Source: Apricaphanius iberus
Lineage: Eukaryota > Chordata > Actinopteri > Cyprinodontiformes > Aphaniidae
Length of the DNA: 64,000 bases
Assembly (NCBI GenBank): GCA_028564705.1
Contig: JAPXFQ010002824.1
Location: forward strand, 1,144,501 to 1,208,500
Reading direction: 5' to 3'
The notes under the pieces are model-generated. The model saw only the letters and a program-made list of their open reading frames with translations, was not told the DNA's origin and ran no database searches. The translations under genes were made by a program, and so were the position numbers. The number at the start of each line of letters is the position of its first letter. Within the stretch, counting starts at the first letter, position 1. Shown one piece after another: positions 48,401-58,330 of the stretch.

Positions 48401-51400
48401 AAAGTTGCGTGGTTAAGGGGGTCTGCAGCCATTTAGAGAGCAAATGTTTATGGGGGAGCTAACAGAGCATTTACAATTCAATTACACAGATAGTAGGAGG
48501 AAAAAAGGGTAAGATGTGTCTGGATGACCGCCAGAGGAAAGATAAGCCTAATACACTAATATTGTGTTACCTTAGTGTGTTACCATAGGAACAGTTGAGG
48601 AGATTCAAAAGACTACAAAGGCGATCAATCTTGAGAGAGCAGGAGGAAGAGGGAGAATTAAATGCCCTGGGACTGCTCCCGCTCTCCTCTATCAGAGCAA
48701 TAACTCTTCTGATGACCCCTGCTGCCTCCTCTTTCCTCTCTACAAGATGTTTCTCCCCTAAAAGACCTGCTATGTCCAACAGTCTCCAAACATTAAAACT
48801 GGCCAAAGCTTTTCATCATAGCTTTGGAGTTTTCCTTATATCAAAATGATGACTATGTACTTATTTATTTTGAAAAAAAGGTTTTCTATGTTGCTGCAGA
48901 AATAAACAGTTGTATTCACTGAAATTTTTAGACAATAAAAGGTTGAATATGGAACATTTTCATAAAAAGCTACAGTAAAAAAATACCTCCAGGTGGCGTT
49001 TAAAGGGGCGGAAAATGAAAGTACATTCCCTTAAAAATAGTATTTTAATTAAAATATGACAGGTACATTTTAACGAGCACAACAATGACGTTATGTTTAC
49101 ATCTACCAGCCAGCAGGGGCCGCCTTTGCGGGTTGACAGAAATGGTCTCTATGTTTCAACAATACGGTTGGCACAGCACTGAGAAAAATGGGGGAGTCAG
49201 GAAGTCAGACAGCTGCTTCAGAGCCCCAGAGATATCGTTATCCGTCTCAGGAGAGGATTGACCGCAGAAGAACAGAAACTGCAGTACATTTAGGTGAGGC
49301 CTACACTAGATGGACCCACATAAAACATTTCAACGGCATCAAACACACATGGAAACGCGATTTTCCTCCTGGATCGGTAAGCTAACTCACCAGCTAACAT
49401 GGCTGTCAGTTAAACTCTTCTAAAATACATTCCTCAATGGACACAGTTCAGGTCGGTCTCTGGCTTTATCGGCAGCAAACCAGGCAACCCAACAGCTGGA
49501 ATTATGTTTTTATTGTTGTAACTACAACCTAGATAAACTAGATATCGGTAACCCTCTGTCTCCTTCTTCTTCTTCAGTTGTAGTCCGCTAAGAGATAACA
49601 CACAAAACCTAAAGTAACTTTTGCCACCGGTCAAAAATCATAATTTTCTCTGCATCAGAATGTGTCTTTGAAATTTTTGGACATCATATGTTCGATCCAT
49701 GGCACATTTCAAACGGGATCAGAAAATAACTTTTATCGCTCCATTGACTCTCATTCACTTTTTTTGGGCAGTAGGGGACCCATGATCTGGAAGTAGAAGG
49801 GCGTGACTTAGGCTCCTCATGCTAAAATATTCAGAGGTATTTTTCACTGGCTGTCTAAACCAGGAACTCGAATGTATTTTATTGGGATTTAACAAGATAT
49901 ATCATTTTCATTTATTTTATTTTTATGTTTTTACAAATAAAAATCTGAAAAAAGCAAAAATATATTTTTTATCACTTAAATGTAAAACACTATATGGGGT
50001 TGATAGTAAGGAATTACCCAGAACACACCGTCCCCACCATGCTTTGCCATTTAGCCTTCATGCCTCCTTAACCTACAAACCCAATCTTCTTTCAGCCTCT
50101 CTTCTTCTTCTGCTTCTTCATCAACATCCTATTCCCACTGCTAACTGTAACTGCCTGCTTTGTGAACGATGATGTCATTAGATTTTTTCCCCCACACTGC
50201 TAAACTAGTGCTAACAAGTTGCAGAACCTACAGAACATGTTCTGTACATTAAGATATACATCAGGCGGTCGGTGGGCAAGCGAGGCACAACCACATAAAG
50301 GATCCATTATTCCAGCCGGAGTCGCCAGCTCTGCACTGGCAGGTTCAGACTCAGCTTTGATTACACACCAAATGATGAAATCCACACAGGCCTGAGAGCA
50401 CAGCGTTGCTGGCACAGTCCAGTGGAAAAGAAAGTTGCAACACTTGTGTGTGCAGAAATCAGTATGTATCCATGTGGATGCATGCACATATACTAACCAG
50501 TTTGGCTTCTGAGTGCATTGAGGGAATGTGAGTGGAGGAGCACGAGTTGCTGTGGGCGGGGCTCTGCATGCCCATCATGTTCGAACCCATGGACATTTGC
50601 CTCTCCATCTAAACATTAAAAACATAAGGATAAGGTCACACTCAGTGGTAGTGTCTAGCAAAACTACTCAAAGTTTTCAACAGTTTCACAGTTTCGCTTT
50701 TAATTGGGATCATGAGAAACCTACCAAAAGTAGAGCATCATTTTGAACTAGAGGAAATCCTATGGTTGTAAAAGTTTTATACCAGTAACAGTTTAAACAG
50801 TGTGGCACGGATTTGCTGGAATTATGTTTTTTTTCCCCAGATGTGGGTGAGATACCATGACTGCTGTCACAAAATGACCATCAGGGCAAAAGTGTTAGAC
50901 TCATAGCCTCTAACCTACAATAGATTAGATGAGTGAACGTGAGAGGCTGATTTCACATGACAGGCTTGCCTGTTGCACGGCTTTGTGTGATGATAACTGG
51001 AGCTGACCCAAAACAGGAAGCCAGAACGGCGGGACTTAACACAGGAAGCCAGTGCAATATATATATTTGTGTGTGTGCGGTTTTGATAGTACTGTGGTGA
51101 CTTTATGACAGCAAGAAGCATTAAATCTTGGGTCAGTCAAAGTCGGTCTACAGCACACAGGGTTTAAATCGGGTTAAAGAGTTTTAATCTGTATCAATGT
51201 GTGCTGATGTGGTCTGCCTCTGACTGACACCTGAGATGTGAATGTCAGGAAATCAGCTGGGTAAGCTTACAGGGGTGAGAGGTCATCTGTGCAAAGGGTG
51301 ATAATGTGAGTAGCATTCGCCATGAAAATGTAAGCAGGAAAGCAGAACCCTTTGTTTCAGCGTCTAAAAGCATATATGTGTATATATGTGTGGGAGAGAC

Positions 51401-52077
51401 CAGTGCTCTGGCCTCTCAGCTTTCTGCTGGATGTGTTGCTCTCTCACAGAAATGGCGCCCCTCCTTTTGCGTTAGCCCCTTCCTCCACCCTGTGTCCACA
51501 GAGACTTAGGTCTAGAACCTGACACACAACCTTAATTGCAGTAAGTGTGTTTTGTGTAAAAATATCACCCAAACCTGCACCCCTTTCCTGAACCGTCAAT
51601 CTTCCCCCAAATCACTTAGCTCCTAATTTAATAAACATGGGAGGGACGTTTCTTTACCATAAACACAGCTTGTCTTGAGTTACAATGAGAACATATGTTA
51701 TATCCTGATATGCGGAGCTTTCCACACGTGGCTATTATTTCTGGTACACACTGTGGTTCTAAATCTTTTTAAGACGAGAGTTTAAAACCTAAACCCACAG
51801 GACGAATCCCTCACTCATACAGGAGCTGATTTACTGTGCAGATTAGTAGTTTTATAGTGACAGAAAAATATCTCTAACGTATATGGTACAGGCAGCACAT
51901 ACAGTGGACTCAACAAGTCAACATGCACTGTAATCTGCTGTTAAACTCACGGGCATCAACACAGCCGAGGAGCCAGGCATGGTTGGGTCTGGCAGGGTTC
52001 CAGGCATGGAGGCTGGCAGAGGCTGTCTCTGTCTGTTTCGTAGGTGTAGTAGTGAGGACAGGGAGCCAGGGACAGGC
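28026..52077 (-). CDS. creb5: creb5, CREB/ATF bZIP factor (3' six coding exons)
   Basis: Six minus-strand exons join in frame: 51951-52077, 50498-50608, 31781-32098, 30332-30559, 29026-29134 and 28026-28183 (stop TAG at 28028-28026), about 349 codons. In order they give a segment with NRQRQPLPASMPGT, a Met-rich segment (MERQMSMGSN), a His-rich region, the basic region NRAAATRCRQKRK, a leucine zipper, and a C-terminus with TDINPIH. This is vertebrate CREB5, which binds CRE sites as homodimer or with JUN. The human protein is 508 residues; the missing first ~155, with the C2H2 finger, lie past the right edge. First visible exon enters in phase 2. The a/b paralog cannot be assigned. All borders are GT...AG. 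Confidence 0.95.
28184..29025 (-). other. creb5: creb5 last intron
   Basis: An 842-base intron with an AT microsatellite (28320-28351), and a CRE-like tgatgtca at 28641-28648 in a moderately GC-rich stretch. No exon is seen. Confidence 0.4.
29026..29134 (-). CDS. creb5: creb5 exon, second half of leucine zipper
   Basis: The exon opens NEVTMLKNEVTQLKQLLLTH and goes on KDCPITTMQKESQGYL, leaving one base of the next codon. It continues the heptad of leucines begun in the preceding exon. Acceptor tttcag and donor CTCA|GTGAGT are consensus. Confidence 0.93.
29200..30284 (+). mobile_element. Degenerate Tc1-like element inside creb5 zipper intron
   Basis: The left-end wording tttgctttgcaaaagtatca pairs loosely with the reverse complement of the right end 'gaatacttttgcaaggct' (about 30257-30274). 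Between them are traces of transposase (at 29690-29715 'ggccgcatcatgtggtgggg', GGxxMWWG-type) and the 3' wording 'tgctttgtgttggtctatcac'. It fills most of the 1197-base intron and ends about 50 bases from the upstream exon's donor. It is antisense to creb5. Confidence 0.6.
30332..30559 (-). CDS. creb5: creb5 exon, basic region and zipper start
   Basis: This exon has 76 codons from MSPATQQMQP through GGRRRRVVDEDPDERRRKF, the basic DNA-contact motif NRAAATRCRQKRK and zipper start, to the end NMQLQ. Leucines at exon residues 61, 68 and 75 are continued at positions 82 and 89 by the next exon. Mammalian CREB5 has V where this exon starts with M. An in-frame upstream extension to 30910 is unspliced intron, not protein. 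Confidence 0.96.
30560..31780 (-). other. creb5: creb5 intron before the bZIP exon
   Basis: This 1.2 kb intron shows no recognisable transposon. A stretch at 31280-31560 is non-repetitive with mixed composition. It is otherwise unremarkable. Confidence 0.4.
31781..32098 (-). CDS. creb5: creb5 His-rich exon
   Basis: This exon has 106 codons opening RLKAALSHHPGAIPNGNMNS, with MGHMMEMM, then a His-rich run containing 29 histidines. It ends TSPHAPMHSASQ at donor CACAG|GTAAGAG. The His-rich low-complexity region is a known CREB5 feature whose length varies between species. Poor codon diversity (CAC/CAT) makes it prone to slippage, but the frame is intact here. Confidence 0.94.
32160..32900. repeat. 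Two opposed copies of a teleost dispersed repeat
   Basis: From 32170 to 32255 the repeat reads forward (ctgccttgcagcgagaag, B-box-like ggtttgaatccc, gtttgcatgttctcccc), and its far end appears at 32845-32895 (gcaacccccgccacgaccc, catggaata). Between them, from about 32325 to 32560, a copy in the other orientation reads 'catccatccatccatttcc', 'ggtcgccagtttatcgcagg', 'agagagaccagttaaccc'. One copy has been interrupted by the other. Confidence 0.55.
32896..34073 (-). mobile_element. Degenerate Tc1-like element with insertion
   Basis: The left end 'aacccttgcaaaagcattccc' has Tc1-end wording. At 33526-33585 'tatcttttcatcaactctg' and at 33850-33895 'cacctaagctgtggatcac' with 'ggtcctccagaattatg' are transposase coding on the minus strand. 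The right end is near 34038-34073 (aagaggtatgaatc). A SINE-like insertion splits it at about 33150-33500. Confidence 0.5.
33184..33500 (-). repeat. tRNA-like SINE-type repeat with embedded MITE
   Basis: The left part 'tgaatttatatagcccttttc' and 'atcaaagcgctttaag' is a common fish repeat end. The right part, on the minus strand, has an A-box-like gtgactctgtaggtagagtc and a B-box-like ggtttgattcc at a tRNA-like spacing (33445-33492). At 33247-33281 a block shared with 18698-18730 interrupts it. Confidence 0.5.
34086..34450. promoter_or_regulatory. Candidate regulatory element in creb5 intron
   Basis: The stretch is non-repetitive and of even base composition, in contrast to the neighbouring repeats, with 'gtgacgtgttaatgacagac' (half-CRE plus homeodomain site). 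It has no open frame with exon features. It looks like the conserved non-coding DNA typical of creb5 introns, but conservation cannot be measured here. Confidence 0.25.
34451..35860. other. creb5 intron, no recognised feature
   Basis: AT-rich sequence with poly-T and poly-A runs (34706-34715, 34992-35003). No exon and no clear transposon are recognised. Confidence 0.35.
35870..36070. promoter_or_regulatory. Candidate regulatory element in creb5 intron
   Basis: Complex sequence ending 'tgttaattgaattagcctca' followed by 'attcagaggg'. Clustered TAAT/ATTA homeodomain words occur in an otherwise GC-balanced stretch, as in developmental enhancers. Inference only. Confidence 0.25.
36071..38340. other. 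creb5 intron with LINE tail and (CA)n
   Basis: At 37140-37260 is an L2-like 3' tail on the minus strand ('ttatttatatagcgccaatt', 'caaggcactttacaagaaaag'). At 38000-38020 is a short CA/CG dinucleotide repeat. Otherwise AT-rich, with no exon. Confidence 0.45.
38341..38930. promoter_or_regulatory. Candidate regulatory stretch
   Basis: Non-repetitive, GC-balanced sequence of about 0.6 kb (ccaccagatgacttcatatc, ccctgggaagataaagcaag) containing GATAA and AP-1-like words. No coding signature. Low-confidence enhancer candidate. Confidence 0.22.
38931..40090. other. creb5 intron, no recognised feature
   Basis: AT-rich with short homopolymer runs. Nothing assignable. Confidence 0.35.
40091..40720. 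promoter_or_regulatory. GC-rich island with (CA)n in creb5 intron
   Basis: A sharp rise in GC and CpG-containing words (gggagcgtcgaggc, gaccgaac-type), with pyrimidine-rich 40250-40290, (CA)n at 40290-40312 and 40606-40623. Short ORFs exist on both strands but none resembles a protein. It may be an internal promoter or enhancer. There is no proof of transcription. Confidence 0.25.
40721..43175. other. creb5 intron, mostly AT-rich
   Basis: A compact non-repetitive stretch at 41800-42150 contains a C-run (41995-42002) and (CA)n at 42097-42111. The rest is AT-rich without recognised features. Confidence 0.35.
43178..43212. repeat. (GGAT)n microsatellite
   Basis: Tandem ggat/atgg units with one interruption (gaaggatgg) are visible. 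The repeat is simple and likely length-variable. Confidence 0.9.
44090..44440. promoter_or_regulatory. Candidate regulatory element in creb5 intron
   Basis: Non-repetitive stretch including 'ggaggtgtaattgggttacc', 'tatgctaatgatttagctgc' (octamer-like ATGCTAAT) and CRE-like 'gtgacatcac'. It resembles vertebrate conserved enhancers in its word content. Inference only. Confidence 0.28.
45435..45492. repeat. (TTAG)n microsatellite
   Basis: About fourteen tetranucleotide units of gttagttagtt with a few ttgg variants. Simple repeat within creb5 intron. Confidence 0.9.
45915..46824. mobile_element. hAT-like non-autonomous element with near-perfect TSD
   Basis: The left end tagggctgggagatat pairs with the reverse complement of the right end (taggactcgatat). 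It is flanked by acatcaat (45907-45914) and acataaat (46825-46832), one mismatch in 8, the hAT target-duplication length. It is 910 bases long, with inner 'tatcgtgaagtatatc' and 'atatcgggatataa' wording known from fish MITEs. The only ORF of note (46276-46578, minus) is unrecognised. Confidence 0.65.
47150..48850. promoter_or_regulatory. Long non-repetitive block, candidate regulatory cluster
   Basis: About 1.7 kb without visible transposon wording and with balanced composition: 'ttggctcattaactatttac', 'aatcaattagccttcattag', 'gataatacaattagtctttc'. ATTA/TAAT words recur. ORFs here (47482-47865 plus, 48567-48806 minus) show no domain and no splice context matching creb5. It is the longest repeat-poor segment of the big intron and so the best enhancer candidate. 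Confidence 0.32.
48990..49640 (+). mobile_element. Possible TE-derived sequence with short ORF
   Basis: The plus ORF 49188-49385 contains RRRTETAVHLGEAYTRWTHI, which resembles a short conserved motif (basic stretch then 'vniGeAf.RW') found in many repeated fish ORFs linked to DNA transposons. It is followed by a donor-like gatcggtaagc. The identification is from memory of pattern only. Confidence 0.25.
50498..50608 (-). CDS. creb5: creb5 Met-rich exon
   Basis: This exon has 37 codons, from MERQMSMGSNMMGMQSPAHS to MHSEAKL. The MERQMS start, MMGMQ and MHSEAK blocks match CREB5, and the middle is diverged. Acceptor tgtttag and donor CTG|GTTAGT. It is separated from the His-rich exon by an 18.4 kb intron. 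Confidence 0.93.
51951..52077 (-). CDS. creb5: creb5 exon PVPGSLSS... (first visible)
   Basis: After acceptor atattttcag, one base completes a codon; then PVPGSLSSLLHLRNRQRQPL and on to PGSSAVLMP, ending at donor CCC|GTGAGT. It is strongly conserved with mammalian CREB5. In mammals an alternative short isoform also joins at this exon. I found no matching alternative first exon in 52-64 kb. Confidence 0.93.
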
Positions 52078-54790
52078 CTGAAAATATGCACAAACACACA
52101 CAACATAATGTCAGGTTGTACTGTTGTACTGACTGTAATGTAGCAACGATAACATCTGTCTAATCAGATCTGGATCAGTTCTCTGGTTGGTACAGTATGT
52201 TGGGGTTTAAACTTTCATCCCTATTTTCTATTTTGTAATCATAACAAAAGGGTCCTGTTCCAATTAGCTAAATACAGTAAATCAGTTTTTATTTGTAGGC
52301 AAATATTTTTCTGATTTTTTCCATCTTGGTATAGAAAAGGGATTCATAAAAACATTGAATCACATTTATATTTACTTTTCTTCATAAATTACTTACAGAA
52401 AACATGGTATGACACACAGATTGTGTCCACTGAAATAATTTAAATAACTTCAGGTAACTTTCTCACTGTAGTTATAATCAAACAGGCTAATAAGACACAT
52501 TTCCTTACCGTAGACAATAAGTTAATTTTAGAAAATTACTTTAAGTCCTCATCTGTTGAAGTGAATACAACACGCCCCCTGTGAGGCACAAACTGACTCA
52601 TGGTTGGAGAAACACTTCAAACAAAATGCTGATTTTGTTAGATATATATTAATAACCACCAGGAAACATCTCATAAATGGATTCTTAATATCTGTAATTC
52701 TAGGATTCAAATCCTAAAATCCAAATGAACAATTTTTAAATAAAACATTCTATTAATATAGTTAAAAACATGAACATAAACTTTCAATTCAAACTTTTAG
52801 AGCACAGTTTTGGTTATAAAAGCAATAAAACCCACCCAGTAAATTGGTTCTAATAATTTTCAGATACATTTATCCAACCTGTGATAAAATATAATTAAGT
52901 AAATGCTCATATAATCCAGTTGGATTATCTAGGATATAACACAGTACTGGACAAAAGTAAAAACAAGAAAGTATAAAATTCATAAATGATGAAAAATTAA
53001 AAGAGAAAATGTGATTGTTTATATTTGAATTAGCGGTTCCTCATGTTTAAACTATAATCAATTTTGTGTAACATTTAATCTTTTATGGTGGTTTACATGT
53101 ATCTAATTTACTCCTCTAAAAGTTAAACAGCTACAGTTTATACCAAATAGTAGAATAGACTTCAGAAATACCAAAAAAAACTGTTTTTCTTTACTGTCAG
53201 ACATCTTTATTTTTTTTATTTGTCAGAATAAAGAGAGGTAGAATTTTTATGTTTTTTTGTATTACTTTCATCAAAATCAAAAGTATACATACACTAAGTC
53301 TAGACTGTTTTAACGTCAAAATTGGAACATAAACTATAAAGTATCTTCCTGAATTATACACAATGTCACATAAAGCAGAATTAGGCAAATAACTGTTAAG
53401 GTTTATAATGGAAGGTTCTTTTCAGCACAGCTTAATTAAGTTCTTCTGCTCCCAGCATGCTCTTGTTGACATCATTTGGATCCACTTTAAACACCAAAAG
53501 GAAATATTGTCATAGAAATAAATGAGTACTTAAAGTGGTTATGCTTAATGAGTAATAATAAATTTGTTTTTTTTTTTGTTTTTTCTCAGCAACCACATGT
53601 GATGAGCTCTGATGTAGCAGTGGAGGACCAGTGGTGAAAATCGTCTTCAGCGACCTCAAAAAAAAGTGCTCAGAACAACTGGCCAAGGGATACTGGAGGC
53701 TACATAAATAAATAATATGCAGAGAGATCGGCAATAAGCTTCAGCTAGTGACAGCAGTCACGTCTCAATTGCATGGCTAAACAACACTACCTACATCTGC
53801 ATGCTGTCAAATCATTTATATAACTGCCGCTTAATCCGCACTTGTCAGAACATCAGTTTCCAGCTGCAGGTCGCATGTAGGCTATGCCTAAAGTTACATA
53901 CAGCCTAAAAACAGCACTCTGTGCATGATTATTTAATAACTCACGGCAGTGAAATCAATAATTCTCCAGTTATCAGTATCATCAGGATGAATGCTGCTGC
54001 TCGGCAGTCAATAACACTCAGTTTTCTTTAGGAGACACACACAAAAAAATAACTGGGCAGAAGTGTTTAGGTAAGGTGTGTTGAATGAATTCATGGAATC
54101 AGTCGAAGGCATCACACTTTAATTTACCGAAATAACGAGCGATGAAGGACTGATGGCAAAATGGGGAGGGGTGCACCGGAGCAAACAGTCCCCCACCTGA
54201 ATAAATACCTATATTTTTCCAGACCTAAAAAAGTGCATTTACGCCTCAGACACTTTAGATTGCTACACACACACACACGCATACACACAAACACACACAC
54301 ACATACAGGACTATTACCATCTGACTGCTTGTCAGTCCCGTCTAACTTCCCAATTTATCACAATCACATCCATTTAACAGCACTTATGACACCTGAGTAA
54401 TGCAGCAAATCCAAGCATTTCCACATGGGGAAAGTCATGAAAGTACAATGAGCTGTGTAGCGCCATTTAACATTTACATCTACACTATTTGCATCATTAT
54501 TAATACTCTGAAAATGTCCAAGACAATAAAGCAACAGTTGGGTGGTGAATAAAATCTAGTTTGCAAAAACAACCAAAGGATTTTGTGTGCTCTGTGGACA
54601 TAAAACAAGAGCTCCAAGTGGAGCAAATTGGATTTTGTAGCTGAACAATTCTAGTTGAACCACATATTTTTATTTACACTATTCTAATGTGTCCAGCTTT
54701 AAAGATTGATTTTCCTTTAGTTTTACTGTCCTGCTCACATGCCAAATTATAAGTAGTAAAATTATATATTTTTTAATCGTACGGTCCTTT
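52078..54790. other. creb5 upstream intron, AT-rich
   Basis: Very AT-rich with no exon resembling creb5 or another gene. (CA)n at 54264-54303. Nothing else assignable. Confidence 0.4.
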
Positions 54791-54799
54791 TTAAAGTAT

Positions 54800-55420
54800 C
54801 TATAACCCTTTATTTTTTCTTACATAGTCCACATTACAACCACAACCAGTTATGGAATCTTATTTTTAGACCAACAAAAACAAGTGCAAAGCTTAAAAGT
54901 GGAATAAAAACGACACATCTAGTAAAACTCTGAAAAGTGTGGCAGGCATTTGTATTCTGGCAATATTTCCTTGGATACACCTAAATACAATTTTCTACAG
55001 TTCAAACTCCATTTAAAAATGTAACGACTGCAAACCTACCAAAATGGTGTCAAGCTAAACTAAAAAGCTAGGGAAGGAGCTCATTATTCAGAGATCTAGC
55101 CAATAGGCCTATAATAACTCTGGAGGAACTGTAGAGATCCACAGCTCAAGTGGGAGTATCAAGATAACATTTAGCTGCATACTCAACTAATCTTGACTTT
55201 AAAAACGGGGAGAAAGAAGAAAGCCATTGTTGAAAGAAAGGAAGCCCATAGGAAGTCCAGTTTCAAATGTTAACCACAGCCCATGTAGTGGAACTAGACA
55301 ATATGTGGAGAAAAGTACACTGGTCTGATTGCACCAAAAATGAACTTTCTGACCTTAATGTAAAACACTACATGTGGCAGAAATGTAACAAAGCAAAAAG
55401 CCCGGCGATGACAGCAGTTG
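54800..55420 (+). mobile_element. Truncated Tc1-like element
   Basis: The phrases 'ccacattacaaccaca', 'gaaaagtgtggcaggcattt', 'aactctggaggaactgtag', and the translated WRKVHWSDCTKNELSDLNVK (55309-55368, the W.SD region with the first catalytic Asp) are Tc1-like transposase. The 3' half is missing after about 55420. Confidence 0.55.
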
Positions 55421-55494
55421 GAGCAGAATACAGGGCTAGAAAACCTGCACCTAGAGACATAGCCTATAATCAGAGCTACAATGGAATGGTGGAG

Positions 55495-55610
55495 ATCAGT
55501 GTCTTTCAACCCTGCTCTCCAGGGCCCACTGTCCTTCATGATTCTGGTTCGTCTCTGTTGCCACACACTTGACTGAAATGAATGCATGATTAAAAGGCTA
55601 CCGTAGCGCT
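55495..55610. repeat. Dispersed teleost repeat (SINE/MITE-like)
   Basis: 'accctgctctccagggccc', 'tcatgattctggttcgtctc' and 'gaaatgaatgcatgat' form the order of words of a common fish repeat. It directly follows the Tc1 truncation point. Boundaries are approximate. Confidence 0.35.
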
Positions 55611-57561
55611 TGATGGCATGCAGAGGAGAGAGAAAAAACGATTTAGTTAGGCTGTAATATAACAAGATAAAGGGGAAAGGATGCTAGTAGTTATGCATGC
55701 AAGAATATATGCGACATAGATTATTAAACCCGACTTCAATTTCTTTTGAGGCAAGAGGAAAAACCACAATAGCACTCAACAGGTACACCACAAATAAGCT
55801 TGAACATGTGACACGGCTCAGGTATGTAGCCTCTTGCTTTCTAGTGAAAGAAAGGCCCCTTTGAGTCAGTTACAGGCTGTACTCCCGCACCTGTCTGTTA
55901 GCATAGCTAACACAAAGTCTGTGTTTGTCACCACCCCACACAAAAACAGTCCGCCGATTCACCAGAGGGGGAAAAAACACTCACATCTGACAGCACTTCC
56001 TCAGTGTATTTACTCTGTGCTGGCTCTTTCAAGATGTCAAGACGTCTCCGAGAGCATGACACATAAAGCAATGTATGGCTATTATAAAAAAAACAAAAAA
56101 AACACATCCTTATCATTTAAGACATTGTGTTTTATGATATTTGCAGTTTTCATCTAATGATTTGATCGTAAATTATTTTTAATTAACTTAATATACATGA
56201 GCTATTTTGTTTCTTGTGAAAGTTAGTGGGTTCTTGTGCTTATAATCCCCTTAAAAACTTGATGAATAACAATTAATCAACAACAAAATAAAACTTAGTT
56301 GTAGTCGTTCTGCACTTTGGGCTGTGGGAACCTGTGTGTATGGATATGAGTGAATAATAACAGTCTCGGCTGAGGGGTTGATAATAGCCTGCGCCGTAGG
56401 GCCCTGAGGGGAGCAGGTAGACACTCCACAGTCCTGACCCTGCACTCTCACATTACTGAGTGCCTCGGTCCCCTTCTCTATCCCCGCCCAAGAACCACCA
56501 GCGTACCACCAACGCCGCCCACCTTCACTCCACCATGACATCATTACTGTATCTTCTTTCCTGCCTGAACCCTTCTACTGCTTTTTGTTTTGCTCTCTCC
56601 TTCGACTGGCATGTTTCCTAATATTTCTTTTCCAAATGGAAGAGAAAGCTGCTTTTTCGTTTTGTTAATCCTGTAAAAAAAAAATTTTTTTTCAGGGGCC
56701 CCTCAGGGTGGTCATACTTGAACTCAAGTCTCTCTGCTCTAATCAAACCAAACCTGTAGTGTGCACATACCAAGCTTTACCACCCTCAGTCCCCAACTCC
56801 AGCTCAAGTGTGGGGACTTAAAACACAAGCGGCCTGGCCGTCATCCAAACCGACCGAGAGACGGAGAGAGGTTCACTCAGTCCACTGACTCACGTCCTTC
56901 CCTTTTTGACTCCACTCCAGCAATGATGTAATGCTCTTGGCTTTTCTCCCTCCCCCCACCCAGTGCCTCCATACCCCTTGATTTTGTCCCTCCCTCCCTC
57001 TTCTCCTCTGCGCCTCACTTTCCCTCTCTTTCTCTCCTGGACCCATCCAGGATCGCTGCACTGGCTCCTCGCTGGGTGAAGTCACTGTGAGCTCGGGATA
57101 GACGCAGCAGCTAAAAAGTTTTGAACGTAACCAAAACAGCCCAGGGCCAAGTTCCAGACATTTGGGAGATGGTGGTGCAGTCGTCATGGGAACCGTGATA
57201 AACAGAGAAAGAAACAAGGGCCTCAAACAGCTTGCAGCTGCCTGGCTCTTAGAGTAAACACTGCGCAGGACCTGCCCCTGATTTACTGCCTTTAATCACT
57301 GGTGGGAGGAGAGTGCCATGGGGCTTGGACTGAGGAAATAATACGAATCTGATCAAATAAATCAGCTGTAATGGGTTACAACACAGGCCGACTTTTATTA
57401 ACGTGCTAGAGATGAGATGGATGCGGTGAAAGAGCTTCACTGGGAAGGATCTTGGATGGGGTGTCCTCACATTAGGGGGCCACAAGCTGAGTCAACCCCT
57501 GCCAAAGTAAAGTTGATGAACGGCTGTCAATAACACTTCTTTTTTTACCAATTAGCTTTAT
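55611..57561. other. creb5 upstream intron, GC-rich part at 56290-57280
   Basis: The 56290-57280 segment is GC-richer, non-repetitive and contains pyrimidine tracts (56950-57035). A minus ORF of 117 codons (56873-57226) has no recognisable domain. It may be regulatory or an unrecognised non-coding exon. 55611-56290 is unremarkable. Confidence 0.3.
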
Positions 57562-58330
57562 CATATGATGCCTCTCAAAAGTATTCCCATGCCTTCAACT
57601 TTTTCATATTTCGTGTTACAAGCACAAACAGTGTATTTTACTTGGGATATTTTTTGTAAGATCAACATGAAGTAGAGCATAACTTTAAACTGGAAAGAAA
57701 ACAATAAGGGTTCCCAAGATTTTTTGAAAATAAAATTCAGAGTGTGACTTGCATTTGTATTGAGATCACTTTACCCTGACCCCCCTATAAATAAAATCCA
57801 ATAAAACTATCTGCCTTTATAAGTGACTAATCAGTACAAAGGGTCCCACTTGTCTCACTGAATCTCAGCATTAATATAGCTGTTCTGTGAATGGTTCAAA
57901 GGTTTGCGGACAAACAAGAAACACACCTTATATGTCAGGAATAAAGTTTAAAAAGTTTGAAGCAGGGTTTAGATTGAAAAAAAAATGACATACATGTAGT
58001 TAGCTTTAAAGATCTAATCGAGCCTTATTCAATCCATCATCTGAAAGCAGAAAGAGCACGATCCAAACATAAACCTGCCAGCTGCAGCTAAGCTTGAAAA
58101 AAAACATAGCTGCACTCCAGATAAGCTGGAGCGCTTTATAACTTTTAATGTTATAAACTAAACTTTGTAAAAGAGTAACAAGAAGAAAGCTATTGTTGAA
58201 AGAGAGCTATAAGAACCCCACAATAGGCTTTGCTAAAGGGGCTTCGATCAAATTAGACCAAAACAACATCCTCACAGTTACCCAAGGTGGTGGCAGCATC
58301 ATGCTGTGGGGAGGTTAAGATATAACTTCA
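57562..58330 (+). mobile_element. Truncated Tc1-like element
   Basis: The left end 'cctctcaaaagtattcccat' with 'cttcaactttttcatatttc' is Tc1-type inverted-repeat wording. At 58285-58316 'ggtggtggcagcatcatgct' encodes GGGSIML of the transposase. The C-terminal half and the right end are absent. Confidence 0.5.

Noticed and set aside
54161..54400. ORF with TH repeats
   Set aside because: Translation of a CA microsatellite.
56251..56544. Minus ORF with QAIINPSAETVI, faintly like a CREB5 segment
   Set aside because: The resemblance is a few residues only, and there is no splice border in the right phase.
56873..57226. 117-codon minus ORF, basic and Glu-rich
   Set aside because: Low-complexity translation of a pyrimidine tract, with no domain.
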